Part shown: positions 1-5,521 of the stretch, piece after piece | Layout of the letters: every line of letters starts with the position of its first letter | Numbering within the stretch: position 1 is the stretch's first letter | From: an uncultured Bacillaceae bacterium | GTDB taxonomy: Bacteria > Bacillota > Bacilli > Bacillales > Alkalibacillaceae | Assembly (NCBI GenBank): GCA_937958375.1 | Contig: CALGNY010000112.1 | Coordinates: forward strand, 1 to 5,521 | Direction of reading: 5' to 3' | Length of the DNA stretch: 5,521 nt | Translations under genes and position numbers: made by a program | The notes under the pieces: generated by a model | The model's input: the letters and a program-made list of their open reading frames with translations, nothing else | Databases searched by the model: none | Told to the model about the DNA's origin: nothing

Positions 1-2
1 CC

Positions 3-86
3 GCGGGAGTTTATGCGACCTTCGCGGAATTATATGGACACTCCATAAATAAATATGTGCCCACCAAAGTTATATATGAGCCTTAG
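3..86 (+). CDS. Possible 3' end of a convergent gene, cut by the window edge
   Basis: This plus-strand frame is open from the left edge to a TAG at 84-86 and gives 27 residues that look protein-like (AGVYATFAELYGHSINKYVP, then seven more). The other two plus frames also enter open but stop earlier, at 46-48 and 50-52. I do not recognise the peptide and assign no function. The main support is context: the stop is followed about 30 bp later by a perfect palindromic hairpin with T-runs on both sides, which would suit a terminator shared with the converging transporter gene. With only 27 codons visible, chance openness is quite possible. Confidence 0.3.
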   Translation, partial: AGVYATFAELYGHSINKYVPTKVIYEP

Positions 87-117
87 CTCAAGGATATTCA
101 CCTTTCCATTCAAATGA

Positions 118-145
118 AAAGGCACTGAGCGCGCTCAGTGCCTTT
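118..145 (-). terminator. Rho-independent terminator of the symporter gene, probably bidirectional
   Basis: The segment is a perfect inverted repeat. A 22-bp GC-rich palindrome at 121-142 (arms GGCACTGAG and CTCAGTGCC around a CGCG tetraloop) is flanked by AAA at 118-120 and TTT at 143-145. It begins 10 bp after the symporter stop codon. In minus-strand RNA the stem is followed by UUUU (positions 120-117), then CAUUUG. In plus-strand RNA it is followed by UUUCUU. It can therefore stop transcription from the symporter and could also serve a gene arriving from the left. Confidence 0.88.
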
Positions 146-155
146 CTTATCTAGT

Positions 156-1406
156 TTAGTTCGTGCTGGCTTCTTGTAAATTTTCTCCCTCAGGTTCTTC
201 CAAATCGGGTTCGGTTTCTGAAATGTACAGGGCACAAGCGGCATCCCCTGTGATATTGACGGCTGTCCGTGCCATGTCGAGCAGGCGGTCAACCCCGAGA
301 ATCAGCCCGATCGCTTCGACTGGGAGGCCGACTTGTTGAAGAACCATTGCAAGCATAATCAAGCCAACCCCTGGAACTGCAGCCGTTCCGATGGATGCCA
401 ATACGGCTATCAACAAAACGATAAGCAGTTGTGTCAGCGATAAGTTTTGTGCGTAGACTTGAGCAATGAATACCGTTGCGACCCCTTGCATGATCGCTGT
501 TCCATCCATATTGATGGTCGCGCCTAACGGTTGAACAAAACTACTGACGGACTCTTTGACACCGAGTCGCTTCTGGGCCGTTGTCATGGAGACAGGTAAC
601 GTCGCACCACTACTGGCTGTACCAAATGCGACACTCATAGCTGGTGAAAAGTTTTTGATAAACCAAATCGGACTTTTCTTGGCCATAAATTTGACGACAG
701 ACCCGTATGTCACAATCAGATGAATGAGTAAGGCTGCCAATACGACGAGGAAGTATGCGGCAAGGGACTTAATCGCATCCCATCCCGCAGCTCCCACAGC
801 AGAAGCAATTAGACCGAATGCCCCAATCGGTGCGGTGTACATGACGAGTCGAACAATATACATAATGATATCAAATGCTTGATCAAAAAAACGTTGTATC
901 AAATCTGTTTTTGTATTGACCATCGCCAATGCAATACCTACAAGGATGGCAAAAAAGATAATTTGCAGCATTTCTCCGTTAACCATCGCTTCAACTGGAT
1001 TCGTTGGAATAATATTCAGTAACGTATCGACTACTGAAGGTGCTTCGCTTGCTTCGTATTCGATTCCACTGGTATCGATCAGACCACGCTCTCCAGGTTT
1101 TACGATGAGTGCAAGTGTCATCGCAATCGTTATCGCAATAGCGGTTGAAACTAAAAAGAATGCAATCGTTTTCCCACCGATACGTCCTAATTTTTTCGGG
1201 TCACCTAATGAAGCCGTACCGATGACCAAGGAGACAAACACAATCGGCACAACTAACATTTGGATCAATCGCAAGAATATCTCCCCGACTGGTGTAAAGA
1301 AATACGTATCTATTGGACCAAATGCGCTCGGGGCCCAGAAATTAAGACCCAGCCCTATAACAATCCCTAAAAGCAATGCCAACACAATATGCTTTGTTAA
1401 ATTCAT
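156..1406 (-). CDS. Dicarboxylate/amino acid:cation symporter (SDF/DAACS family, Glt_Ph-like)
   Basis: This is a 416-residue membrane transporter that uses a Na+ or H+ gradient to import acidic amino acids or C4-dicarboxylates. The family's core motifs are all visible. HP1 has a serine-rich tip, AFGTASSGATLP, at 260-271. TM7 has NMDGT at 299-303. HP2 has AVPGVG near 343-348. TM8 has D373, D377, R380, T381, N384 and D388, matching Glt_Ph D390, D394, R397, T398, N401 and D405. R380 contacts the substrate side-chain carboxylate in this family, so an acidic substrate such as glutamate or aspartate is likelier than a neutral one. The HP1 and TM7 motifs are closer to Glt_Ph/EAAT-type than to the classical Bacillus GltT or DctA types, so I give no symbol. 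Length is normal. The last 20 residues are strongly acidic with no basic residue. The ATG follows AAGGAGG at 1420-1414 with 7-nt spacing. It is transcribed alone, from its own promoter to its own terminator. Confidence 0.93.
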   Translation of the reverse strand: MNLTKHIVLALLLGIVIGLGLNFWAPSAFGPIDTYFFTPVGEIFLRLIQMLVVPIVFVSLVIGTASLGDPKKLGRIGGKTIAFFLVSTAIAITIAMTLALIVKPGERGLIDTSGIEYEASEAPSVVDTLLNIIPTNPVEAMVNGEMLQIIFFAILVGIALAMVNTKTDLIQRFFDQAFDIIMYIVRLVMYTAPIGAFGLIASAVGAAGWDAIKSLAAYFLVVLAALLIHLIVTYGSVVKFMAKKSPIWFIKNFSPAMSVAFGTASSGATLPVSMTTAQKRLGVKESVSSFVQPLGATINMDGTAIMQGVATVFIAQVYAQNLSLTQLLIVLLIAVLASIGTAAVPGVGLIMLAMVLQQVGLPVEAIGLILGVDRLLDMARTAVNITGDAACALYISETEPDLEEPEGENLQEASTN

Positions 1407-1461
1407 GACTCCCCCTCCTTTTAGTTAATTACTTTATATTTATGAGAAAATTCAATTAATT

Positions 1462-1490
1462 ATTATATAAATGTAAGCGATTTCAGTTAA
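1462..1490 (-). promoter_or_regulatory. Sigma-A promoter of the symporter gene
   Basis: On the minus strand, TTAACT (1490-1485) and a perfect TATAAT (1467-1462) are separated by exactly 17 bp, about 55 bp upstream of the start codon. The start of transcription should fall near 1455, leaving a leader of about 50 nt that contains the ribosome binding site. An overlapping alternative, TTGACG (1498-1493) with TACATT (1475-1470), also has 17-bp spacing. It has the better -35 but a poorer -10. The AT-rich flanks fit a promoter region. Expression itself is inferred. Confidence 0.75.
1472..1485 (-). promoter_or_regulatory. cre operator for CcpA (carbon catabolite repression)
   Basis: The minus strand reads TGAAATCGCTTACA and the plus strand TGTAAGCGATTTCA. 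Both match the Bacillus catabolite-response element consensus TGWNANCGNTNWCA at every position. The plus-strand reading differs from the ideal palindrome TGTAAGCGCTTACA at two bases. The site fills most of the spacer between -35 and -10 and overlaps the last base of the -35 hexamer, so bound CcpA/HPr-Ser-P would block RNA polymerase. The expected effect is repression of the transporter when glucose or another preferred sugar is being used. Binding is inferred from the match and its position. Confidence 0.8.
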
Positions 1491-1498
1491 CACGTCAA

Positions 1499-1647
1499 TT
1501 ATTAACTTATTTAGACGTTAAAAATGAGTTTCTGTACCTAGTCATTCTTTTTACGTAGTGACACCCTCAGAGATCTGGGCTCAAAGATTTTCTCAGTTTG
1601 TACACAAAATGTTGAGGCTCTTCAAAGGATTTAAACTGATGTGGTAA
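1499..1647. other. Intergenic stretch with no intact gene
   Basis: Between the promoter and the tandem repeats I see no gene with a start and ribosome binding site on either strand. Two minus-strand frames hold short protein-like fragments. One frame contains RLPHQFKSFEEPQHF at 1650-1606 and ends at a TGA at 1569-1567. The other contains SLNPLKSLNILCTN and ends at a TGA at 1595-1593. They may be traces of decayed coding sequence continuous with the repeat array. I could not assign them to a family. Confidence 0.4.
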
Positions 1648-1812
1648 CCTTAAATAATTGGTTGGCGGCCTTCAACGTTAATTCTGCCATCTTAAATGTT
1701 TATTCGGCTACCTTCGATGGTGACTCCGTAGCCCTTCAATGTTAATTCAGGAACCATTGACACTAATTTCAAGACCTTCAATGTTAAACGCATAACTTTC
1801 AATACTTACTCC
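1593..1812 (-). pseudogene. Possible remnant of a heptapeptide-repeat coding sequence
   Basis: Read on the minus strand, successive 21-bp units translate to FNIEGLE, ISVNGS-stop, INIEG, VTIEGSR, INI-stop-DGR, INVEGRQ and PII-stop-G, followed by a non-repeated tail YHISLNPLKSLNILCTN and a stop. Two of the stops fall at the repeat's glutamate codon (TAA where other units have GAA). A third is a TGA at the variable last position. One unit is 22 bp long and shifts the frame once. Variation at the hydrophobic and glycine positions is mostly conservative or synonymous (ATT, ATC, GTT, GTC; GGT, GGC, GGG), as expected if the repeat was once translated. There is no intact start. The coding interpretation is inference, and I do not recognise a parent family. 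Confidence 0.3.
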
Positions 1813-1816
1813 TCAA
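1648..1816. repeat. Degenerate 21-bp tandem repeat, eight units
   Basis: Units begin at 1648, 1669, 1690, 1711, 1733, 1754, 1775 and 1796, so every spacing is 21 bp except one of 22. The plus-strand consensus begins CCTTCAATGTTAATTC and is followed by five poorly conserved bases. The units starting at 1733 and 1775 share their first 13 bases. The outer units are the most diverged, and I could not extend the register past 1816 or convincingly before 1648. The array starts 23 bp beyond the eno terminator hairpin, so it lies outside the glycolytic transcript. Twenty-one base pairs is two helical turns and also seven codons. Confidence 0.75.
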
Positions 1817-1839
1817 ATTAATCTCTTCTGGTATGAAAG

Positions 1840-1869
1840 GGCCTATAAACTGTAATCAGTCTATAGGCC
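1840..1869 (-). terminator. Rho-independent terminator of the glycolytic operon
   Basis: A 13-bp stem lies 12 bp after the eno stop codon. Positions 1869-1857 pair with 1852-1840 (arms of GGCCTATA type extended by ACTG) around a four-base loop at 1856-1853. Position 1861 against 1848 is a G-U wobble in minus-strand RNA but an A-C mismatch in plus-strand RNA, so the fold favours eno-direction transcripts. The U-run after the stem is short (CUUUC), so termination may be incomplete. The hairpin would also protect the 3' end of the message. Confidence 0.8.
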
Positions 1870-1881
1870 TTCATATAACCA

Positions 1882-3168
1882 TTATTTTCTCAGATTATAA
1901 AACGCTGCTCCACCTGCGTATTTTCCGGTTGCACCGAGGTAGTCTTCAATGCGCAACAATTGATTATACTTCGCGACACGGTCGGTACGGGATGGTGCAC
2001 CCGTTTTGATTTGACCAGCGTTGGTCGCAACCGCAATGTCAGCGATCGTCGCATCTTCGGTTTCACCGGAGCGGTGAGAGATGACGGCTGTATATCCAGC
2101 ACGTTTCGCCATTTCAATCGCTTCAAATGTTTCGGTCAATGTACCGATTTGATTGACCTTAATCAAAATGGAGTTTGCGATGCCTTGCTCAATGCCCTGG
2201 GCGAGCTTTTTCGTATTCGTAACAAACAGGTCATCGCCGACAAGCTGGACACGGTCGCCAATTTTATCGGTCAGCTTTTTGAAGCCTTCCCAATCGTTTT
2301 CATCCAAACCGTCTTCAATCGAAACGATCGGATACTTATTCACCAATTCTTCATACCAATCGACCATTTCATCAGCTGTCTTCGTAATGCCTTCACCTTT
2401 TAATTCATAGCTTCCGTCGTTAAACATTTCGGATGCCGCGACGTCCATCGCCAATTGAATATCCGTTCCGATTTCATAGCCTGCCTCTTTGACAGCTTCA
2501 ACAATCGTCTCCAAAGCTTCTTCATTGGATTTCAAGTTCGGAGCAAATCCACCTTCATCACCGACCGTTGTATTGTAGCCTTTGTTTTTCAGAACTTTTT
2601 TCAAGGCATGGAAAACTTCCGCACCAGTCCGAAGCGCTTCTTTGAAGGTTGGTGCGCTGACTGGCATGATCATAAACTCCTGGATATCGACACTATTATC
2701 CGCATGTTCGCCACCGTTTAAGATATTCAACATCGGCGTTGGTAATGTGGTCGCTTGGAATCCGCCCAAGTATTTATAGAGCGGTTGGCCCAAATAATCA
2801 GCCGCCGCATGTGCAACTGCCATAGAAACACCGAGGATTGCGTTTGCACCGAGGTTCCCTTTGTTTTCCGTGCCATCCAGCTCAATCATCATTTGGTCGA
2901 TGTCCACTTGCTCGGTCACATCGAAGCCAACGATTTCCGGGGCGATGATGTCATTGACGTTTTTGACCGCTTGCTCGACGCCTTTACCTAAGTAGCGATC
3001 CGAATCGCCATCGCGCAATTCAACAGCTTCATACTCCCCGGTGGAAGCCCCACTTGGAACTAAAGCACGGCCGTAGCCACCAGACTCTGTCAACACTTCC
3101 ACTTCGACAGTCGGGTTTCCGCGTGAATCCAATACTTCTCTACCATAAACATCGACAATATAAGGCAT
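1882..3168 (-). CDS. eno: Enolase (phosphopyruvate hydratase)
   Basis: Cytoplasmic enolase dehydrates 2-phosphoglycerate to phosphoenolpyruvate in glycolysis and runs in reverse in gluconeogenesis. The 428-residue protein has the usual bacterial length and is near-identical in pattern to Bacillus enolase. The mobile loop SGASTGE is at 39-45 and NGGEH at 151-155. The general acid E205 lies in GDEGGF. The Mg2+ ligands are D242, E285 and D312. The catalytic base K337 lies in IKVNQ. SHRSGE is at 364-369 and the substrate lysine K388 in GQIKTG. The start at 3168 (MPYIVDVY) matches the family N-terminus and has AAGGAG 9 nt upstream. An in-frame ATG at 3186 would only add MKERTV and would place that ribosome binding site inside the gene. 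eno is the last gene of the operon, 21 bp after gpmI and before a terminator hairpin. In Bacillus, enolase is also a degradosome partner; that role is not visible here. Confidence 0.98.
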   Translation of the reverse strand: MPYIVDVYGREVLDSRGNPTVEVEVLTESGGYGRALVPSGASTGEYEAVELRDGDSDRYLGKGVEQAVKNVNDIIAPEIVGFDVTEQVDIDQMMIELDGTENKGNLGANAILGVSMAVAHAAADYLGQPLYKYLGGFQATTLPTPMLNILNGGEHADNSVDIQEFMIMPVSAPTFKEALRTGAEVFHALKKVLKNKGYNTTVGDEGGFAPNLKSNEEALETIVEAVKEAGYEIGTDIQLAMDVAASEMFNDGSYELKGEGITKTADEMVDWYEELVNKYPIVSIEDGLDENDWEGFKKLTDKIGDRVQLVGDDLFVTNTKKLAQGIEQGIANSILIKVNQIGTLTETFEAIEMAKRAGYTAVISHRSGETEDATIADIAVATNAGQIKTGAPSRTDRVAKYNQLLRIEDYLGATGKYAGGAAFYNLRK

Positions 3169-3177
3169 AACAGTTCG

Positions 3178-3183
3178 CTCCTT
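3178..3183 (-). promoter_or_regulatory. Ribosome binding site of eno
   Basis: AAGGAG on the minus strand, 9 nt before the ATG at 3168. It decides the start, because it lies inside the short extension that an upstream in-frame ATG at 3186 would add. Confidence 0.85.
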
Positions 3184-3189
3184 CATATT

Positions 3190-4737
3190 CTATTGATTTT
3201 CCGTTTTGATTAAACTCGTTCCTGTCATTTCACCTGGCTGCTTGATCCCAAGCAATTCCAATACTGTTGGCGAGAGATCACCCAAAATACCACCGTCATG
3301 AAGCGATAAGCCTTCATCCGTCACAATCACAGGTACGGGGTATGTCGTGTGGGCCGTCATCGGGCTGCCGTCCTCATTCATGACTTGATCGGCATTCCCG
3401 TGATCCGCCGTAATGACTGCCCGGCCGCCTAACTCAAGAATCCGATCGACAATCCGACCCAGACATTCATCGACCGTCTCGACCGCTTTAATCGTTGGTT
3501 CGAGTTTACCAGAATGGCCGACCATGTCGGGGTTCGCAAAGTTCAAGATGATCAGATTCGGTGGTTCTTTTGCCAAGACTTCCAGCAAGGCATCGGTGAC
3601 TTCATACGCACTCATTTCCGGTTTCAGATCATAGGTCGCGACCTTTGGCGAATCGATCAAAATCCGCTTCTCCCCTTCAAATTCCTGTTGCCTTCCGCCA
3701 CTCATAAAATACGTGACATGCGGATATTTTTCCGTCTCGGCAATCCGAAGCTGTGTCATTCCGTTCCGGGCAACCACTTCACCGATTGTATCTTGTGGCT
3801 GATTTGGCGGGAACGCGACACCGACATCAAAATCCTTGTCGTAGCGGGTCATTGTCACCATATGCAAGTCATCCAAAAGTTCATAGTCATTCGCAAATAC
3901 TTCGAATCGGTTATGGATGAAGACATCGGTCAACTGGTTCGCCCGGTCCGGTCGGAAATTAGCAAAAATGATCGCATCCCCATTTTCTACTCGGGAAAAA
4001 GGTTCGCCGTTGTCATCGAGCATGACGATCGGTTGGACAAATTCATCATAAACGCCCTCGTCATAGGATGCCTTGACCGCTTCAATCGCATCCTCAGCAG
4101 CTGCTCCTTCACCGAAACGAATCGCCCGATATGCTTTTTCGACCCGGTCATAGCGGTGGTCACGATCCATCGCATAATAACGCCCAGTAATCGTTGCCAG
4201 TCTTGCATTCGGTACATCCTCAAGCTTTTCATCCAGTTGCGCCAAATAATCGACCGCTGTCTTCGGTCCGACATCGCGACCATCCAAAAAGGCATGAACG
4301 TAAATGTTTTCGACCTCTTGCTTCTTCGCAACATCTAGTAATGCAAAAATATGATCGATATGGCTATGGACGCCACCATCGGAAAGGAGTCCGAAAATGT
4401 GCAAGGAGCTTTGATGTTTTTTCACATGATCGACAGCGTTTAAAAATGCTTCGTTTTTGAAAAAGTTTCCGTCTCGAATGGCGACATTGATTCGCGTTAA
4501 GTTTTGATAAACGATTCGACCAGCACCGATATTCAGATGCCCGACTTCCGAATTTCCCATTTGACCTTCTGGTAAGCCGACTGCTTCTCCGGAGGATTTC
4601 AACGTCGTTGTCGGAAATTGTTTCCAGTAACGATCGAAATTCGGTGTATGTGCTTGTTTGACTGCGTTTCCAAATTCTTCGTCCCGTAATGCATAACCAT
4701 CTAAGATGATCAGGGCTGCTAGTGGGTTAGTTTGCAT
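3190..4737 (-). CDS. gpmI: 2,3-bisphosphoglycerate-independent phosphoglycerate mutase
   Basis: This Mn2+-dependent cytoplasmic enzyme interconverts 3- and 2-phosphoglycerate through a phosphoserine intermediate (gene also called pgm in Bacillus). At 515 residues it matches the family length. It has the alkaline-phosphatase-like phosphatase domain split around a transferase domain. Metal and catalytic residues are all present: D13, nucleophile S63 in GNSEVGH, D404 and H408 in NPDMVGH, D445 and H446 in TADHGNAD, and H463. Substrate-site residues include H124, R154 and D155, R186, R192, R262 and R265 in RPDR, and K337. They sit one position later than in the Geobacillus enzyme. The start at 4737 (MQTNPLAALIILDG) matches the family and has GGAGG 9 nt upstream. 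An ATG at 4791 would add 18 residues foreign to the family. The gene overlaps the 3' end of tpiA by 11 bp, which implies translational coupling, and is followed 21 bp later by eno. Bacillus homologues are pH-sensitive through the Mn2+ site. Confidence 0.98.
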   Translation of the reverse strand: MQTNPLAALIILDGYALRDEEFGNAVKQAHTPNFDRYWKQFPTTTLKSSGEAVGLPEGQMGNSEVGHLNIGAGRIVYQNLTRINVAIRDGNFFKNEAFLNAVDHVKKHQSSLHIFGLLSDGGVHSHIDHIFALLDVAKKQEVENIYVHAFLDGRDVGPKTAVDYLAQLDEKLEDVPNARLATITGRYYAMDRDHRYDRVEKAYRAIRFGEGAAAEDAIEAVKASYDEGVYDEFVQPIVMLDDNGEPFSRVENGDAIIFANFRPDRANQLTDVFIHNRFEVFANDYELLDDLHMVTMTRYDKDFDVGVAFPPNQPQDTIGEVVARNGMTQLRIAETEKYPHVTYFMSGGRQQEFEGEKRILIDSPKVATYDLKPEMSAYEVTDALLEVLAKEPPNLIILNFANPDMVGHSGKLEPTIKAVETVDECLGRIVDRILELGGRAVITADHGNADQVMNEDGSPMTAHTTYPVPVIVTDEGLSLHDGGILGDLSPTVLELLGIKQPGEMTGTSLIKTENQ

Positions 4738-5491
4738 TCGCTCCTGCCTCCAATAATTGCAAGAATGATTCTTTTTCCAAGCTTGCGCCACCGACTAATG
4801 CACCATCGATGTCTGACATCGACAGTAATTCCTCAATATTTTCCGGCTTCACACTACCACCGTACTGAATGCGCACTTCTTGTGAAACTTGTTCATTGTA
4901 CAATTCCGTCAGTGTTTCACGAATCGTTTTACATACTTCGTTGGCATCTTCGCTCGATGCGGTTTTTCCTGTACCGATCGCCCAAATCGGTTCGTAGGCG
5001 ATGACAGATTTTTTCGCATCGCCAGGACGGACGCCTTCAAATGCTGCCTTCACTTGTTTTTTCACAAACTGGTTCGTCTCACCATTTTCACGTTGTTCAA
5101 GTGATTCACCGACACAAACAATCGGCAATAACTCGTTTTGTAACGCTGCTTTTACTTTTTTGTTGATGAGTTCATCATCTTCATGGAAATATTGACGGCG
5201 CTCTGAATGCCCGAGGATGACGTAATCGACCAAAATGTTTTCCAACATCTCTGGGCTGACTTCGCCTGTATACGCACCGCTTTTTTCATAATGCATGTTC
5301 TGGGCACCGACTCGGATCGGTGTTTCACGAGCCGCTTCGGTCAAAAATGGCAGGTGAATAAACGGTGCACAAATGACGGTATCGACTTTGGAGCCATCTG
5401 GGACGTCTTCGCGCATTGACATGACAAAGCGGGCACCTTCTGCGGCTAATTTATTCATTTTCCAGTTTCCTGCGATGATTGGTTTACGCAT
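4727..5491 (-). CDS. tpiA: Triosephosphate isomerase
   Basis: This cytoplasmic TIM-barrel enzyme, normally a dimer, interconverts dihydroxyacetone phosphate and glyceraldehyde 3-phosphate. The 254-residue protein is full length. It has the N-terminal AGNWKMN (N9, K11), the electrophile H95 in GHSERR, and the catalytic base E167 in AYEPIWAIGTGK, which also contains the start of the flexible loop 6 closing over substrate. The phosphate-binding segments YGGSV (210-214) and GALVGGASL (230-238) are present. The ATG is preceded by AAGGAGG (5508-5502) with 10-nt spacing. The 3' end runs 11 bp into gpmI. Its place upstream of gpmI and eno is that of the Bacillus glycolytic operon, with pgk and gapA expected just beyond the right edge. 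Confidence 0.98.
   Translation of the reverse strand: MRKPIIAGNWKMNKLAAEGARFVMSMREDVPDGSKVDTVICAPFIHLPFLTEAARETPIRVGAQNMHYEKSGAYTGEVSPEMLENILVDYVILGHSERRQYFHEDDELINKKVKAALQNELLPIVCVGESLEQRENGETNQFVKKQVKAAFEGVRPGDAKKSVIAYEPIWAIGTGKTASSEDANEVCKTIRETLTELYNEQVSQEVRIQYGGSVKPENIEELLSMSDIDGALVGGASLEKESFLQLLEAGANAN
4747..4751 (-). promoter_or_regulatory. Ribosome binding site of gpmI, inside tpiA
   Basis: GGAGG on the minus strand, 9 nt before the gpmI ATG at 4737, within the last codons of tpiA (Glu-Ala-Gly region). A second AGGAG lies only 3 nt from the ATG and is probably too close. Ribosomes finishing tpiA would expose this site, which supports coupled translation and fixes the gpmI start. Confidence 0.8.
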
Positions 5492-5494
5492 CGA

Positions 5495-5521
5495 TTAATT
5501 TCCTCCTTCTAGATCGTCGAG
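5495..5521 (-). CDS. pgk: Probable C-terminal end of the upstream gene, expected pgk (partial)
   Basis: One minus-strand frame enters at the right edge and reads LDDLEGGN before a TAA at 5497-5495, 3 bp before tpiA. The leading LDD resembles the place where Bacillus phosphoglycerate kinases end (a LND-type terminus). Conserved synteny also puts pgk directly upstream of tpiA. If this frame is right, the stop codon lies downstream of the tpiA ribosome binding site, so the two genes are tightly coupled. Another frame, ending STI at a TAG at 5511-5509, cannot be excluded. Only eight codons are visible, so the name rests mainly on gene order. Confidence 0.35.
   Translation of the reverse strand, partial: LDDLEGGN

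Noticed and set aside
1..27. CCGCG/CGCGG inverted repeat at the left edge
   Set aside because: The arms are 5 bp around a 17-bp loop, within the expected range for chance, and it falls inside a possible coding end.
77..90. Small hairpin TGAGC-CTTA-GCTCA
   Set aside because: It is a 5-bp stem with no T-run following, too weak to call a terminator beside the much stronger one at 118-145.
916..1428. 170-residue plus-strand ORF antisense to the symporter
   Set aside because: It is a shadow of a gene with all family motifs on the other strand and shows no recognisable domain.
1692..1802. 36-codon minus-strand ORF from a TTG with GAGGAG 6 nt upstream, running through the 21-bp repeats (MKVMRLTLKVLKLV and on to RINI)
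   Set aside because: The ribosome binding site is tempting, but the ORF lies just after the operon terminator with no promoter I could see. It also reads the first units in a different frame from the INIEG pattern and ends at a decay stop. It is more likely a chance ORF in a degenerate array.
1648..1816. CRISPR array
   Set aside because: The units are contiguous 21-bp repeats with no unique spacers, are too diverged from each other, and no cas genes are present.
3169..3186. In-frame ATG at 3186 giving enolase a MKERTV extension
   Set aside because: Enolases start MPYIVDVY. The extension contains the AAGGAG that serves the 3168 start, and I saw no good ribosome binding site before 3186.
3514..4338. 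274-residue plus-strand ORF antisense to gpmI
   Set aside because: It is long only because the opposite strand is a well-conserved gene with biased codon use. It has no protein features of its own.
4738..4791. Upstream in-frame ATG at 4791 extending gpmI by 18 residues
   Set aside because: The extra residues do not resemble the family N-terminus, the extension runs deep into tpiA, and the ATG at 4737 has a well-spaced GGAGG.

Overview
The window is a chromosomal segment of a Firmicute, most likely a member of the Bacillales. All four complete protein genes lie on the minus strand and are preceded by strong AGGAGG-type ribosome binding sites. The gene order tpiA-gpmI-eno is the 3' half of the glycolytic operon known from Bacillus (cggR-gapA-pgk-tpiA-pgm-eno), and the three proteins closely resemble their Bacillus counterparts. 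A consensus CcpA catabolite-response element (cre) also fits this group. I cannot fix the genus from sequence alone.

Read in the direction of transcription (right to left), 5521-5495 probably holds the last codons of the upstream gene, expected to be pgk. tpiA (5491-4727), gpmI (4737-3190, overlapping tpiA by 11 bp) and eno (3168-1882) follow. They interconvert the triose phosphates, then convert 3-phosphoglycerate to 2-phosphoglycerate and on to phosphoenolpyruvate. A hairpin terminator at 1869-1840 ends the operon. Its one G-U pair forms only in minus-strand RNA.

The 475-bp gap between eno and the next gene (1881-1407) has three parts. Next to the terminator is a degenerate tandem array of eight 21-bp units (1648-1816), which reads on the minus strand as a decayed heptapeptide repeat of the type x-(I/V)-N-(I/V)-E-G-x. 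Beyond it is about 150 bp with no intact gene. Then comes a clear sigma-A promoter with a cre operator inside its spacer, driving the last gene.

That gene (1406-156) encodes a Glt_Ph-type sodium- or proton-coupled dicarboxylate/amino acid symporter. A perfect palindromic terminator (118-145) follows it. A possible 3' end of a convergent plus-strand gene lies at the left edge (3-86) and could share that terminator. The layout suggests a constitutive central-glycolysis operon beside a glucose-repressed uptake system for an alternative carbon or nitrogen source. I found no wholly novel system. The least ordinary items are the decayed 21-bp repeat array and the promoter-embedded cre.
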